This document shows, piece after piece, positions 1-10,965 of a DNA stretch of 64,000 bases (position 1 is its first letter; each line of letters starts with the position of its first letter). A model generated the notes under the pieces. That model was not told the origin of the DNA. It saw nothing but the letters and a program-made list of their open reading frames with translations, and searched no databases. The position numbers were made by a program, and so were the translations under genes. This DNA is from Semisulcospira habei (Eukaryota; Mollusca; Gastropoda; Semisulcospiridae), in NCBI GenBank assembly GCA_036245525.1, contig BTPG01000007.1, forward strand, positions 122,690,875-122,754,874, given 5' to 3'.

Positions 1-70
1 AGAGGCATATATTTTGTCATGAGCCTCTGCACAGCTGCTGGAGCTAATGAGAATCTATGCCTTTTTGCGC
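1..70. repeat. Pal-A palindromic element, decayed, cut by window edge
   Basis: The two arms resemble the Pal-A core (AGAGGCATA..TCATGAGCC and AATGAGAATCTATGCC) but carry several mismatches. The left part of the element lies outside the window, so ends and target site cannot be judged. Confidence 0.6.
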
Positions 71-417
71 ATGATTGAGAGACGTTTCATGTTGACAAAT
101 CACGCGATTCGGTGATGTATCAATCACACATGACGTTGCATTACACAGTTTTCCATCTGAAAGATATTGGAAATGGAAAAGGACTCAGTAGGCCTTCTCG
201 TGTAAACGAAAATTACCATGAAAGGAAACCTTACGTTACACAGGAGAGCTGCCAGCAATGTATTTGATATCTCAATAACGCCCCAAGGGACGGTCAAGTA
301 CCACATAACACAAAATCATCTACATGTATGCCGTAGGACAAAGTTCAGTTCAGTCACTAGTGGGGGAGAAAACCGAAGTTATGTCAAGAGTTGTTCCCCT
401 GAGTTGACTCGGAGCCT
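71..417. other. No gene recognised
   Basis: Ordinary mixed sequence. Short open frames here lack any recognisable domain. Confidence 0.5.
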
Positions 418-418
418 C

Positions 419-476
<58 letters not shown>
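418..476. repeat. (AAT)n microsatellite
   Basis: About 19 near-perfect AAT/TAA units. The isoleucine or similar homopolymers it encodes in open frames are artefacts. Confidence 0.97.
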
Positions 477-477
<1 letters not shown>

Positions 478-628
478 GGAAATTTGTATAGAGGCTAATC
501 ACCAAGGTGCTCTAGGCGCTTTACAACCACAATAATGAAATAAACAACAAAACGAAACAAAACATCCATGCATTACAAGGAGCAGAAAGCTAAGCTTAGA
601 AACACGAAACAAGCTGACACTAAAAACA

Positions 629-648
629 TCGCGCGCGCGCGCGCACAT

Positions 649-742
<94 letters not shown>
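629..742. repeat. (CG)n-(ACGC)n-(AC)n compound microsatellite
   Basis: A GC/CG run grades through CACG tetramers into about 38 uninterrupted AC units. It abuts a Pal-B copy directly, and the TTAA expected at that Pal-B end is missing, so the microsatellite may have eroded the end. Confidence 0.95.
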
Positions 743-744
<2 letters not shown>

Positions 745-933
745 CATTCGGCCCGACGCACGTATTTCCCAAATTTTGGAGGCGTCATCTAATGACTATG
801 CATACGTTGCAGGAGATGGATCGACCATGATAATTCAAGGGTAGTGCCAGATTAGCTTGGCGCCGACACTACCCTTGAATTATCATGGTCGATCCCTCTC
901 CTGCTGTAGTGCCTCAGAGCTGAATGGGTTATA
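743..933. repeat. Pal-B palindromic element
   Basis: Left end CTCATTCGGCCCGACGCACG and right end GAGCTGAATGGGTTA match Pal-B termini. The central hairpin (around 815-895) carries GGGTAGTGCCAGATTAGC and its complement but has lost part of the apex. The left TTAA is replaced by AC repeats. Confidence 0.85.
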
Positions 934-1250
934 CTAAAGCCCTATTGAAACCTAACGCTCCGAGTCATGGCCACAACTCTTGTCACAACTTGCGTTTTCT
1001 GCCCCTGTGGTTCAGCTGGGTTCGGTCTAGGTGGGGTATCTGCGCTCGGAAAGGCCCATACGCGCTCCACCCCACCCATCAGAAGAATTCCTTTCGATAC
1101 AGTGCCAATATTGGTCTGGATTACGACGGATCTCTCATGTCCTTTCCAGTCTGACAAACGCCCGCTGCCTTTCTCCACACCTCTGATGTAGCGTACAACC
1201 GTCAGCAAAACCACAGGCTGTGGCAGAGAAATGCGTGTTTACGACGTGCA
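934..1250. other. No gene recognised
   Basis: Overlapping short open frames on both strands have no domain signal. Nothing else seen. Confidence 0.5.
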
Positions 1251-1941
1251 TTAACCCCCTTCACTGCCAGTGATCACGGGGCGGTCCGTGGCGCAGTGGT
1301 TAAGGCGCCTGCCACCAATGCCAAAGGTGCGAGGTTCGAAAACGGGTTCCGGCGTCGGACTTTTCTCATCTGGTAAGTGTCACCGTTAATTCGGGCGGAC
1401 CGTCGGATCGGGGGTTCTTTCTCCGGGTACTCAGGTTCTTCCACCCCACCCCACCCACCCCCCCCCACCCCACCCCCCACCCACCCCCACACTTTGGTAC
1501 CGGTTTCAGGCCACTTTATAAATTTCAAATACAAGCGAACAAAAATCTCTGTAACTTCAGTAGATGAACCGGCCTTCGTTTGTCTTGTATTGTGTTTGTC
1601 TTCGGCGTAAATCCGTGTCTGTTACGTGAGTGTGCGTGTTGGGTTTCAGTTCGCGGCGCTTTGAGTCGATTCACCCAAAAATTGAGAAAAAGCGCCTATA
1701 TTATACCGGTATATTATTATTATTATTATTATTATTATTTTGCGTCGAAACCACAGCACACTGACTGACGTTCGCTTGAAAAACACAAATGAAATGGCTG
1801 GACCAAACATAGGCACAAAGAACACAGGACTAACAAGAGACATAAATCTTCATGAGCCCCCGCGACTGCGGGGGCTCATGAGGATCTATGTCTCTTGCAG
1901 TGGTCTAGAGGTCTCCCTGTTCCGGCAACTAAGAGGTCAAT
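1251..1941 (-). repeat. Pal-A element in reverse orientation, split by a SINE
   Basis: The element begins with TTAACCCCCTTCACTGCC at 1251 and has its hairpin core at 1834-1898 (arms read CAAGAGACATAAATCTTCAT and the complement). Sequence flanking the core is the reverse complement of the flank of the Pal-A copy at 5257-5470. The right end near 1941 is TCAA rather than TTAA. A tRNA-derived SINE lies between the left end and the core. Confidence 0.7.
1277..1740 (+). repeat. tRNA-derived SINE with (ATT)n tail
   Basis: The head carries a pol III box A (TGGCGCAGTGGTTAAGGCG) and box B (GAGGTTCGAAA) spaced as in a tRNA, but it does not fold as a functional tRNA gene and continues into a ~370-bp body. 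The body contains a C-rich stretch and ends in a GCGCTTTGAGTCGATT / AAAAAGCGCCTATAT hairpin-like tail followed by ATT repeats, a common SINE tail form in invertebrates. A second copy lies on the minus strand at 38488-38908. It sits inside a Pal-A element. Confidence 0.85.
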
Positions 1942-2099
1942 GCGCCGTATTTGGTCTAAGCACTATAAAACAAGAATTTCAGTGACTATAATATAAATAC
2001 TGTGCTTTGGATAGCATCGTGAAACCACTTTTGTTTTTCCTACCACAACCTTTGCAGCAAACAGCAAAATAAAAGTTTAAGTTTGCTATTGTCTCCTCT

Positions 2100-2275
2100 T
2101 GCTTTTGGTTTGGTTTGGTTTGGTTTCGAATGGCAGTTTGTTTCATTTTGTTTGGTTTGGTTCGGTTTGTTAGGTTTGCCCGGTTTGGTTTGGGTTTTTA
2201 AAATTTTGATTTGGTTTGGTTTCGGTTGGAGTTTGTTTAGTATTCTTTCCATTCGATTTGGTTTGCAATTGGTAG
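2100..2275. repeat. Degenerate (GGTTT)n tract
   Basis: Repeated GGTTTGGTTT with many interruptions, followed about 60 bp later (2330-2385) by C-rich and poly-A runs. The open frames on both strands are by-products of the pentanucleotide repeat. Confidence 0.9.
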
Positions 2276-2610
2276 TCTAACTTTGGTTTTGTTCACAAAT
2301 AGCGCACAATCAGCAATAGTAAAACTTGCCCTCTCCCCCTCCCCCCTCCCCCACCCCCCCCCCCCCCAAAAAAAAAAAAAAAAAGAAGACAACAGCCACA
2401 CGAAAACAATACGAAGACGAAAGCTTCACAAGGAAGCTTGCATTCAGTACTAAAATAGATCTAGAAGAGCGATATACTGTCGCGTGAAGTGTTCCATTTC
2501 AACACAAGTAGGCCTACTGAAGATGATTTACAAGTTCCACACGCACACACTATCGTACTGCTGCCCAATGACCCCTCGCTCCAATAAAACACGGATATAA
2601 TTGTTCTCGG

Positions 2611-2676
2611 CAAGAGGCATGGATCCTCATTAGCCCCTGCGAATGCAGGTGCTCATGAGGATCTTTGCCTCTTGCA
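2611..2676. repeat. Pal-A hairpin core
   Basis: Arms CAAGAGGCATGGATCCTCAT and ATGAGGATCTTTGCCTCTTG flank a CCCCTGC..GCAGG apex. Terminal TTAA ends were not found. Confidence 0.8.
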
Positions 2677-2818
2677 AACAAGTGTTGTTTTATCCTACGG
2701 AGTACAAGACAAGAAGTTTGCTACTGCAGTGATAAATCCAGTTTGTACTGAGTACGTTTCACACTGAATATCACACTACATTCAAGGCCGCACAGATGAA
2801 GCCGATCTCGACCGTGGG

Positions 2819-2883
2819 CAAGAGGCGTAGATTCTCATGAGCCCCTGCATTCGCAGGGGCTCATGAGAATCTGCGCCTCTTGC
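2819..2883. repeat. Pal-A hairpin core
   Basis: A nearly perfect 31-bp arm pair around a 3-bp loop, with CATGAGCCCCTGC at the apex side. Ends beyond the hairpin were not resolved. Confidence 0.85.
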
Positions 2884-3212
2884 ATGCTGAAACAAGATGA
2901 ATGATGGTCTGTGACATTGCTGCCCCGTTCAGTGACAGTAATAAACCATTATTCGCGCTACCGGTTAGCTAGAGGAAAGCACTGGACACTCAAACCTAAC
3001 GCATTGTTCTTCAGTCGTGTGAAATGTGGTCATTCGGCAAGTTATCCTATACAGATATGGCAGCAACAGTTCACCTCTAATGTATCGGCGCGTATGCATA
3101 GAACAGGATGCTAGCCTGCCCTGCTCAGCAAGGGAAAAAGTGCGGATGTGCACAGAGATGAGTCCTCATGTCCGTCCCTGGCAATTTGGAACAGAAAGAA
3201 ACAGTCTACTCC

Positions 3213-3330
3213 AGAGACGAACCCAACGGAGAAAGAAACAAGCTTAGAACTGTCTTTTTTTAAGCGTGTTTGTTTTTCCGTTGGGTTCTTCTCTGCATTT
3301 TACGCGCTTGGCAGTCACCTGTTTGGTCTG
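3213..3330. repeat. Rep-K copy with internal inverted repeat
   Basis: GAACCCAACGGAGAAAGAAA and its complement TTTTTCCGTTGGGTTC face each other about 35 bp apart. The right flank (CTGCATTTTACGCGCTTGGC) is shared with the copy at 34961-35040, so this is a dispersed family and not a chance hairpin. Confidence 0.75.
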
Positions 3331-3530
3331 GATTACAGTCTACTCCGCTTACAACAAGGTCGGATATAGCAACATCTTTTCAAAGGTCCCAACACTGAGC
3401 AGTTGTTTTTTTTAAGTAAATTACTTCGCTTACAACAACCATCGGATATCAGAAGAAAGACTGGGTCCCCTGGCGATATAATATCCGGAGTTTACTGTAT
3501 ATCGCATATATCGCATGCCGGCCACCAAAG

Positions 3531-3737
3531 TTAACCCTTATCATTTGGAATACCCCAGTGTGTGAAATATGTTTGACTTAAATAGTTCACGGGTAGTGCC
3601 AGAATAGATAAGCTATTCTGGCACCACCCTTGAACTAAAGCCATTGGTCTATATCCTTATCTGTAAGTACTATAATGCAGCTTGCATATGGCAGTGTAAA
3701 AATGTGAAACTTTTAGCCTCGGTACGATATGGGTTAA
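3531..3737 (+). repeat. Pal-C palindromic element, 207 bp, TTAA ends
   Basis: It begins TTAACCCTTATCATTTGG and ends CGATATGGGTTAA. The central hairpin carries GTGCCAGAATAG and CTATTCTGGCACCACCC but is shortened at the apex. The flanks match other Pal-C copies at 14605, 26913 and 61998. Confidence 0.88.
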
Positions 3738-3810
3738 TAGCAGGCTGGAGGTTTACACATAAAGTAGTGCTTAGTAGCAGCAGGCTTTCAAAGCTCCATC
3801 TTCCAACTAT

Positions 3811-3888
3811 GTCGCGGGAGTTCATGAGCATCGATGTCTCTTGCAGTTAGATCGTGTTCACATTTTCTCGGCAGTCAAGGGGTTAACC
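3811..3888 (+). repeat. Pal-A right half
   Basis: TTCATGAGCATCGATGTCTC, then TTGCAG, then a ~40-bp flank ending GGGGTTAA: the right half of a Pal-A element without its left arm. Confidence 0.65.
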
Positions 3889-4170
3889 ATTTATTGCTCG
3901 GAGCTTGGAGCTTGAAGGTCCCGCTTTCAGCGGCTAGATTTGCTCTATAGAAGCAGTCATACACGTTATCTTGCAGTTCAGTGGAGTAAGTCACATTTAG
4001 AGAACGTTGCCTAACCTATATTACAAGATCGTACTCAAAAGGTATGTATGTATGTAATGCCTACGTCTAACAAATTACCCGCTCCAGAGTAAGTGCAAAC
4101 ATATTGACACACCAGGCTGACCCTGCAAGACTTTCATCGCTTGAGTAAAACGGGATATACACCATTCCAA
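3889..4170. other. No gene recognised
   Basis: Contains only a short GTAT repeat (about 4041-4056). No coding signal. Confidence 0.5.
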
Positions 4171-4236
4171 GCAAGAGGCATAGATTCTCATGAGCCCCTG
4201 CGGACGCAGGGGCTCATGAGAATCTATGCCTCTTGC
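4171..4236. repeat. Pal-A hairpin core, perfect arms
   Basis: GCAAGAGGCATAGATTCTCA and its exact complement flank CCCCTGCGGACGCAGGGG. This is one of the best-preserved Pal-A cores in the window. Confidence 0.9.
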
Positions 4237-4501
4237 AAACGGAAGTGGTTTTTTTTCTGCGTCTTGGACAAGTTCCAGAAAATATGATCGGCTGTTGAAT
4301 CGTTCTGCATGACAGCCCAAACGCCTCCTAAGTAATTTGGCGCCCCAGTCGTGTACTTACGGGCTGGGCCTACTTGACTGGGGGTGACAACAGTCTACGG
4401 TATTACGCCTGCTGGTGCAAGGTCACGCCTGTCTAAAACGGCCCTCTCCGTACGGTAGTGCACGGCGTGTGGAGCACCTGGCTGAAGTGACAACAGCCTT
4501 A

Positions 4502-4616
4502 CCCAAGAAGCGAAACGTCCTGGGGCACACGACGGCCGCAGTGGGCCCGCGCACAGCCGTGCGCGGGCCGCCACTGCGGCCTTCGTGGGCCGAAGGACGT
4601 TTGCTTTCTGGGTGGG
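4502..4616. repeat. Pal-F palindromic element with GC-rich core
   Basis: Ends CCCAAGAAGCGAAACGTCCT and AGGACGTTTGCTTTCTGGG face each other. The core holds GGCCGCAGTGGGCCCGCGCA and its complement with a small apex. Termini have no TTAA, unlike Pal-A to Pal-E. Confidence 0.85.
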
Positions 4617-4686
4617 TATGACACAAGCGTGCAGTCATACCTGTCTCATACAATCAATCCTAACACAGCACAATACAATACGAACA

Positions 4687-4716
4687 AACATAGTAGATCA
4701 AGGGTGGTGCCAGATT
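4687..4716. repeat. Pal-B/C core half-arm fragment
   Basis: TCAAGGGTGGTGCCAGATTG matches one arm of the shared Pal-B/Pal-C hairpin. The second arm is absent. Confidence 0.5.
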
Positions 4717-5256
4717 GGCCTGGCGTCTCAAAGCGCTAGGACATACTATCAAGTTCGATCTGTCCCTCCACTATAACTGTTTTCTTCAGAGGACAATATT
4801 ACTTCTAATGCGTACAGGGCTCGGTGTGTTTGAAGTGCCATTACGCGTAAATCTGAAGACAATATTTCAGCACCATTTGTGTTCGTAAGGTCATGCCATG
4901 TCGACACACCTAATCAACTTCTACTATGAGCAGCTTCACTGTTTTGGACACGCAACAAACGCACACGCGTGATCACACTTCATGTTGATTCTGCGCAGCC
5001 GTTGGCGCATCAATCTATTTTTTAGTTGTTGTTCGTGCAGGCACCGTTGTGTTTATAGAACAGAACGGGCTCATTGTCAAATTTCTTGTTACTAAGGCGA
5101 TGTGTGCTGAACCGGCCCATAGAGTATGGCTGAACCGGATTCTCGCATGTCTACATGAACTAGAACTCTATAGCTAGACCTGTGTGTAGCAGTTCGTAGC
5201 CACCTGTTCCAGAAGTGTTACTAGAGACTTTGAACAGCCGCGGCGGTAGTGGGCTT
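4717..5256. other. No gene recognised
   Basis: No open frame with a recognisable domain and no repeat seen more than once. Confidence 0.5.
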
Positions 5257-5470
5257 TTAACCCATTAACTGCCTGGGCCAAGGCAACCGCTACCCAGATG
5301 CAAGAGACATAAATCCTCATGAGCCCCCGCGACAGCGGGGGCTCATGAGGATTTATGTCTCTTGATAGTCCTGTGTTCTTGACGCCTAATTCTCTCATTT
5401 ACATCTGTGTTTTTCGCGAAACTGTCGGTCAGTAGTGTAGTCGTTTGATCGCTGAGAGCGAAGGGGTTAA
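5257..5470 (+). repeat. Pal-A full-length element, 214 bp, TTAA ends
   Basis: Begins TTAACCCATTAACTGCC and ends GAGCGAAGGGGTTAA. The hairpin core at 5301-5364 has arms CAAGAGACATAAATCCTCAT and its near-complement. It is the reference copy used here for the Pal-A layout: TTAA, ~40-bp left flank, hairpin, ~100-bp right flank, TTAA. TTAA targets with CCC starts are the piggyBac signature; that assignment is inference. Confidence 0.9.
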
Positions 5471-5821
5471 CGTCAGCGCTGTTTCAGAACCCAAAGTTAC
5501 CCCCACTAAATCCACTAAACTCTTACACACAATACGATGGCTGAACCTCCATCGATCAGCTTCTCACAAGGAGCTCTTTAGATTCTGAGCCTTTTGCTCA
5601 GCAAAGTCGGCTCCAGCTGTTCCTCAATTTGTGGTCGTTGATCCGTGTACGGCTGGTCAGCAATAAATTACGCCTCTCAGTCAGTCCGTGACAGTGGTCA
5701 TGGCATATAGTCGATAGGTTTACCCGATACCCGACAGGTATTTGACCAAAGCCGATCACATCAGCCGGCGAGATTGGGAAACGATTGCACTTCGCGATCC
5801 GGCGGCGCCAATTCAGTGGTG
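5471..5821. other. No gene recognised
   Basis: Mixed sequence, no domain-bearing open frame. Confidence 0.5.
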
Positions 5822-5960
5822 CACTGGTCTGTGATTCCAGCCGTAAGGTCCAACATCCCAGACCAGCACACGTATGACAGAAATTTGTCCGTCTGGGATT
5901 TTAGAGCTCACGGCTCTGGCTAAATAAGGTTCAGAATCAAAGATCAGCACACGCAGAAGT
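5822..5960. repeat. Rep-J palindromic repeat, two adjacent diverged copies
   Basis: CTGGTCTGTGATTCCAGCCG and GGTCCAACATCCCAGACCAG form an inverted repeat (5825-5865). A second, weaker one follows (GTCTGGGATTTTAGAGC.. to ..CAAAGATCAGCACA). Related sequence recurs at 22520, 34170, 58984 and 62891. Confidence 0.6.
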
Positions 5961-6145
5961 GAATGGACACAGCTGGTCGGCAGTTTTACTTGATGTCAAC
6001 CACAAGCAGTGATGTAGGAACATGAGAGGCGGTCGTGGCTTGACTATACCTCAACTGGACATGGTATGGCCACCGTATCCTTTGGCCATTCCTTTTTCTT
6101 TCTTTTTTTTAAATCTTGTCCTTCGGCCATATATGCCGTGCCTGT

Positions 6146-6290
6146 CTAACCCCTTCAGTGCCGAGAAAAAACAGCACTTAGCTGCAAGAGGTATAGATCC
6201 TCATGAGCCCCCGCAACTGCGGGGGCTCATGAGGATCTATACCTCTTGCTGACACTACTTTGAATCCGTGTTCCTTGGAAAGCTAGGACA
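6146..6290 (+). repeat. Pal-A element, left end and core
   Basis: TAACCCCTTCAGTGCCGAG marks the left end (CTAA instead of TTAA). The core at 6185-6248 is perfectly paired (CAAGAGGTATAGATCCTCAT). The right end is unclear. Confidence 0.8.
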
Positions 6291-6978
6291 TTTTGGTGTA
6301 GAATTAACAAAGAACGCAGAGACACAATCTGCGTCAACTGAACAGGTTAATATATAAGTGAGTCCTCTGTGATAAATCGCTAAATGGCTCAGTAAGGCTC
6401 TTGTAACATAAGAAAAAAGGCTCATTATCATTTATCGGTGAAACAGAGGCTAATAATAATAATATTACTAAGGTTTATAAACTCACACCTTTTTCATGTC
6501 CATGTGATACTACCCTGTCTTAAGTCATGCGTGTGAACGTGATAAAGGCCTGCTATCTCCGTCACAGCGGCTGATCCATACTGTGGTTCAAACACATGAC
6601 AGTAAGATGAGGGGGGGTTGGACACTCGTACAAACATTAACAGCAGGAGATGACGTATATGTCTGAGTTTCACGTCACTGCTGAGCTGTCACATTTAAGA
6701 TAAAACATCTTTATTGTCATTTGCTTACTGTCATTAACACACACAAAAATATAGGATAGTTCATAAAAATGAAAGGGTAAAACTTTAATGAATCTCAAAA
6801 GAAAGTTAAACTTGCCTTTTATCTCTCAACATGAGCACCAGTGATTTATTTTGGTTAATGTGAAGTTAATTTAGTCTGTATTTAATGTTAGTACTGGACA
6901 TTCGGCCATTACAGTTGTTTAATCATGAATTGATCGACAGTGATCGTGTTTCACTTAGTGCTAATACCGCCTTATGAT
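6291..6978. other. No gene recognised
   Basis: AT-rich mixed sequence with a short AAT run near 6450. No coding or repeat signal. Confidence 0.5.
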
Positions 6979-7058
6979 TTAACTCATTTGATATGAAGAG
7001 CATCCGGATACGCGGATTAAGCCACGTATCCTTATTCCGTTTATCTCGAATGAGTTAG
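6979..7058. repeat. Pal-E element, diverged
   Basis: TTAACTCATTTGATATGAAG ... CATCCGGATACGCGGATTAA ... ATCTCGAATGAGTTAG. Same plan as the near-perfect copies at 36919 and 38274 but with many arm mismatches. The right end is TTAG. Confidence 0.7.
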
Positions 7059-7186
7059 TGTGCAATACCTTATGCTCGTTTCCAGTATCTAACACAGGTT
7101 TATCGTTTTTAAGATACCGCTTCAAGGTTAATATATATTAATTTGTCTTTTACTGATATATACAGAATTTGATAGTGCGCGCTCGC

Positions 7187-7344
<158 letters not shown>

Positions 7345-7518
7345 GGTAAGGGTTATCTTTATTTACCACGTAATGTGTGATGCTAGGTGTGTATTGGTCG
7401 CACCAAAACATCGACTCCTCCCCCACCCCCTCCCTTGAATTTTTTTAAGAGCTGGGCTAAAACTCCCTTTGAAACCTTCCTACGTCACTGAAAACTATAG
7501 GCCTTCCTATACAAGGAC

Positions 7519-8567
7519 TGTAGTCCATAAGCTAGGAAGGTCTACCGTACAGTACTCAATAAGATGGGTTTCAAAGTGTTCCTTAGTATGTCCTGAGATG
7601 TTTAAGCCATGTTCCCCGAAAATCCTTAGGAACACACCAGAGATATAGCCGATGGTGCAAGGGTACCCCCATTCACGCTCTTCGCAGGTGCTAAAATGAG
7701 GTTGAGAAACATTTTCCTCTAAATAAATCAGAATTCATTCCAGAAACCCAAATCAGGCAATATTATGTCAAGGCACACCTTCTGCATCCTCTGCAAAAAA
7801 CAGAATGAAAAAATATTGAATCTCTGGCTCACAGTAAAGGTATTTGTGCACCCAGTAAACGACCATTTCCGCGAAATCGCAAAAAAAAGACAAAAATAAT
7901 GTGTCGGATGCCTTCAGACATTTTCTATAGCACTGACAGTCCATTTTCAGGTTTACATCATTAAAACAGGATGTCACAATTATTATAAACTTGACTAGGT
8001 AATGCTGTGATCACTGTGAGTGCCACAGTGGTTGATTTTGTATCCCTACCCCCAAGTTCTAAAAATACACAAAATTAATTAGAAAAAATTGCTTAAGTTA
8101 TTCCATTTTATTTTGACCTCTCTTTACCTATTACGTTTGAATAATGTGAGCATAAAGTGCAAGAAAATAAGGAAAGTCGGCATCCTTTACGGTATGTTCG
8201 TGGTGAATGATAGCTTTTTCCCATTTAAAATTGCCGAATTGGGAAACGTATGTTGTTTCCGATGCCCTCAGAAATTTTGTATATAACTGATAGGTCTTTT
8301 TTAGGTTTTATTGTTTAGGAAAGAGTACCACAGTTACTCCCAACCTGATTTTATGATGCTGTGATGCATTTAGGGGCCACAGTGGCTGAATCTGCTGCCC
8401 TACCCCCATTTTACCTGTACGCAAAGGAACGAAAAATGATCATAACAATTGCTCCTCTGATTAAATATGTTTGTTGCCAGTTTTCTTAACAAAATATGCA
8501 TATTGAGCATAAACATTTGTGATAATTTCATTAATTTCAATGTGACCCATCAATTTAATTGTAATTC
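7519..8567. repeat. Left arm of foldback-like inverted repeat (~1.05 kb)
   Basis: This arm is the reverse complement of 10966-12034 over its whole length, with scattered substitutions and small indels. Outer end GTAGTCCATAAGCTAGGAAG; inner end CCCATCAATTTAATTGTAA. Within the arm, two diverged direct repeats with a period near 355 bp are visible (around 7915-8060 and 8265-8410), both containing ATGCC(T/C)TCAGA and CTACCCCCA. Arms built of sub-repeats are typical of foldback (FB/Galileo-type) elements; family membership is inference. No target duplication was identified. Confidence 0.8.
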
Positions 8568-8589
8568 TTTTTATTTAAGGCATGCTTAA

Positions 8590-10100
8590 CAGGGGCTGCC
8601 GCTGAAGCTTCTATCGTCTGCACATTCAGCACTCTTGTCAAACTCGGGGAAGGTGTACCTCAGGGAGATGTTGTGTCTAATGCTGTTTTTGGTCTACATT
8701 AATGACATCAGTACAACAGTACCAAGGTTCGTCTCGAACATCCTCCATGCGGATGACTTTGCAGTGTGGAGCGCAGCAGAACATAAAGAAATAGCATCCT
8801 CCAGAAAACATAAAGAAATAGCATCCTCCAGAATCCAGGATGCTGCCAATAGAGTCAGCAGCTGGACTGAAAGAGGCCACTCAAACTGAGCTAGACCATC
8901 TCTTTCAATCAGACGGAAGAGGTCACCTCAAAACTGGAGACCTTCGAGTACCAAAGACAGACAGGCCAACTTTACTGGCAACAAATAAATTACTGGATTC
9001 ACGTGGAGGCCTCACATTAAAGCCATGGAAGCTAGAGCTGCAAAAAAAAAAGTCTCTGATGAAGAAACTGGTGGGGACCACATTGGCGCAAATTACAGCA
9101 TCCTGGCACAAGCAAACACCTGCTCGGTCAGACCAGTCGTGCGGTACCAAGATACATCGACAACATGAAACACTGCCTGCAAAACCCAAAAAGCCAGGCT
9201 TGACAAGATGCAGAACATGGGTCATTCTCATGATGCAGTGACATTCTTAGAGCCATCTGGAGCACCCCAATTTAGGAAATGGAGGACATTGGAGCCACTG
9301 GAATGCAGAACAACACACACGATGAAGAAACTTACTAAACACCGACAGCATGGGAGACTACAGGAGCAGACCAAGAACCGTCAGAAATGTCCAAATCTGA
9401 ACCGCCCAAATCTGAACCGCCAACTGAAGGTCCTGCAAAGGGCTAACACTGACGTCCTGGAACCAAGCCCAAAGATGTGTGAACAGCTCCCTTCAGATAC
9501 CTGGACATCTCGAAAGAGCCTTCAAGACAACATAAACAATGTTCCAGGACTCTTTGCCAAAGGTCGCGGCACCGCACAAAGCCATCTTGCTGGAGGTTGT
9601 GCACAAGCGCTACCCTCACTGCAGCTGTGATACCACACAAGATGCCGTGCGGAATGAAGGAAGTGGCGTGTACATCTGTTGTGCAGACCGCACTACTACC
9701 TCCCTCTCCTTACCAGCTGGTGGCAACAGCTCCAACTATCGTACAGATCTGCAGGTGCTCAACACAGCAGCAGAGCACTAGCTAGGGAAAGGCAGCAGCT
9801 TGACCCACTGATCTCACCAAGAAGCTTCAAGATAGACTGGATGCCCTGTCCACAAAATAGTGCTGCAGTGGATTCCAGTGCATTCTGGACTAGCTGGGAA
9901 TGGAGACACTACAACAACAAAGTGATTGGCAACAGCAGAATGGCGGCTGCAGCCCGTGGGCAGATGACATCAACAAGCTGAACAGGGAGAGCCAGGCCAC
10001 CATCTTTCATCTACGCACTGATTACTCTGGACTGGGTCCATACAGAAAAGCAGGAACGTTTCACAAACCCAAAATCAAGCCTGAAGGTTTACACACTTTA
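8590..10100 (+). pseudogene. Degenerate non-LTR retrotransposon (RT plus RNase H remnant, Jockey/I-like)
   Basis: Open fragments in shifting frames line up as one decayed pol. 8635-8889 holds the RT palm (LFLVYINDI, then NILHADDFAVWS in place of the usual YADD box). 9208-9500 resembles the post-RT region (MKKLTKH.., LKVLQRANTDVLEPSP). 9600-9780 resembles an RNase H domain (GSGVYI, TTTSLSLPAG, SSNYRTDL with Asp where the catalytic Glu is usual). 9960-10030 (INKLNRESQATIFHLRTDY) matches the segment after RNase H in Jockey-superfamily elements. A 27-bp in-frame tandem duplication lies in the RT part (about 8782-8835). Multiple frameshifts and stops make it non-functional. It occupies the spacer between the two foldback arms. 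Confidence 0.8.
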
Positions 10101-10965
10101 ATCAGATCACTCTGTATCAGCAATTATTTGAAGCTTCCGTGCCTAATGCATGAAGAGATACCAAAATAAAAGAACGCTTAGCGAATGGCGGACTTCGGTA
10201 GAAGCATAAACAACCAATCAGAATGTTCGGCAGAAAGGCCATGCAGTCACTTTATGATCAGAGCTAAATATAGATCACTTGCAACAAGCGTCAGCATGAT
10301 CGTTCGCAATGGAATAGTCACAAATTGGGGGAGAAAAAAAAGAAAAAAGAAGTAGACAAAAGTCTGCCAGCACGTTGTAATTTTGTACAAACTTTCACAT
10401 ACTTTAAGGAAAAGGACTGAAATTGACAGACTTTCCAGGGCCCTGAAAAAGCCTTGTCATTTTTTAACAACTTTCACAAATGTTCACAGACCGTAAGGAC
10501 CCTGCTGGACTCACCTCGAAGGATTGGGTCATGCGGAAACAGCCCTATGCGAATTTGGCGTAGAAAATCAGTCTCCTTAGCACATTCTCCAAACATGTCC
10601 ATACACAGAAGCGGTCTGCTGGCAGTTCTGACCAGAAGACACGCCCCTATACACCAAACTCTGAAAACATGCTGCCTAGCTCTTGACAGCTTACTTATTG
10701 GCATCCAGAACAATATAAGATTTAAAGACGGCCATAAAAAATTGAACGTTGCAGAAGGTGGAAGTGGAGATCTCGTGGTCGACATGTGGAAACTAAGTAT
10801 TTTGATAACATTGTTTTGGCTATTAGGAACCATGAAACTTTATTACGCATTCATATTTACACATTTCTAGATGAAAATAAATGAAAGGAAAAGGGGAGAC
10901 CTTACTAGACCCGCCTTACGCTAGGTAAAATATCACATAAAAGACCAGCCAGTTTAAAATAGTTA
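10101..10965. other. Inner spacer of the foldback structure, no recognised gene
   Basis: Two opposing open frames (10454-10870 plus, 10474-10833 minus) of about 120-138 codons overlap here. Neither shows a domain I recognise; the plus one ends with a hydrophobic stretch (LITLFWLLGTMKLYYAFIF). They may be chance frames. Confidence 0.35.

Noticed and set aside
499..844. Open frames of 65-82 codons on both strands
   Set aside because: They are translations of the (AC)n and (AAT)n microsatellites.
1277..1365. A functional tRNA gene
   Set aside because: Boxes A and B are present, but the sequence lacks a plausible cloverleaf and continues into a SINE body repeated at 38488-38908.
10454..10870. 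A 138-codon gene inside the foldback centre
   Set aside because: It is fully overlapped by an antisense frame of similar length and has no recognisable domain; kept only as a note.
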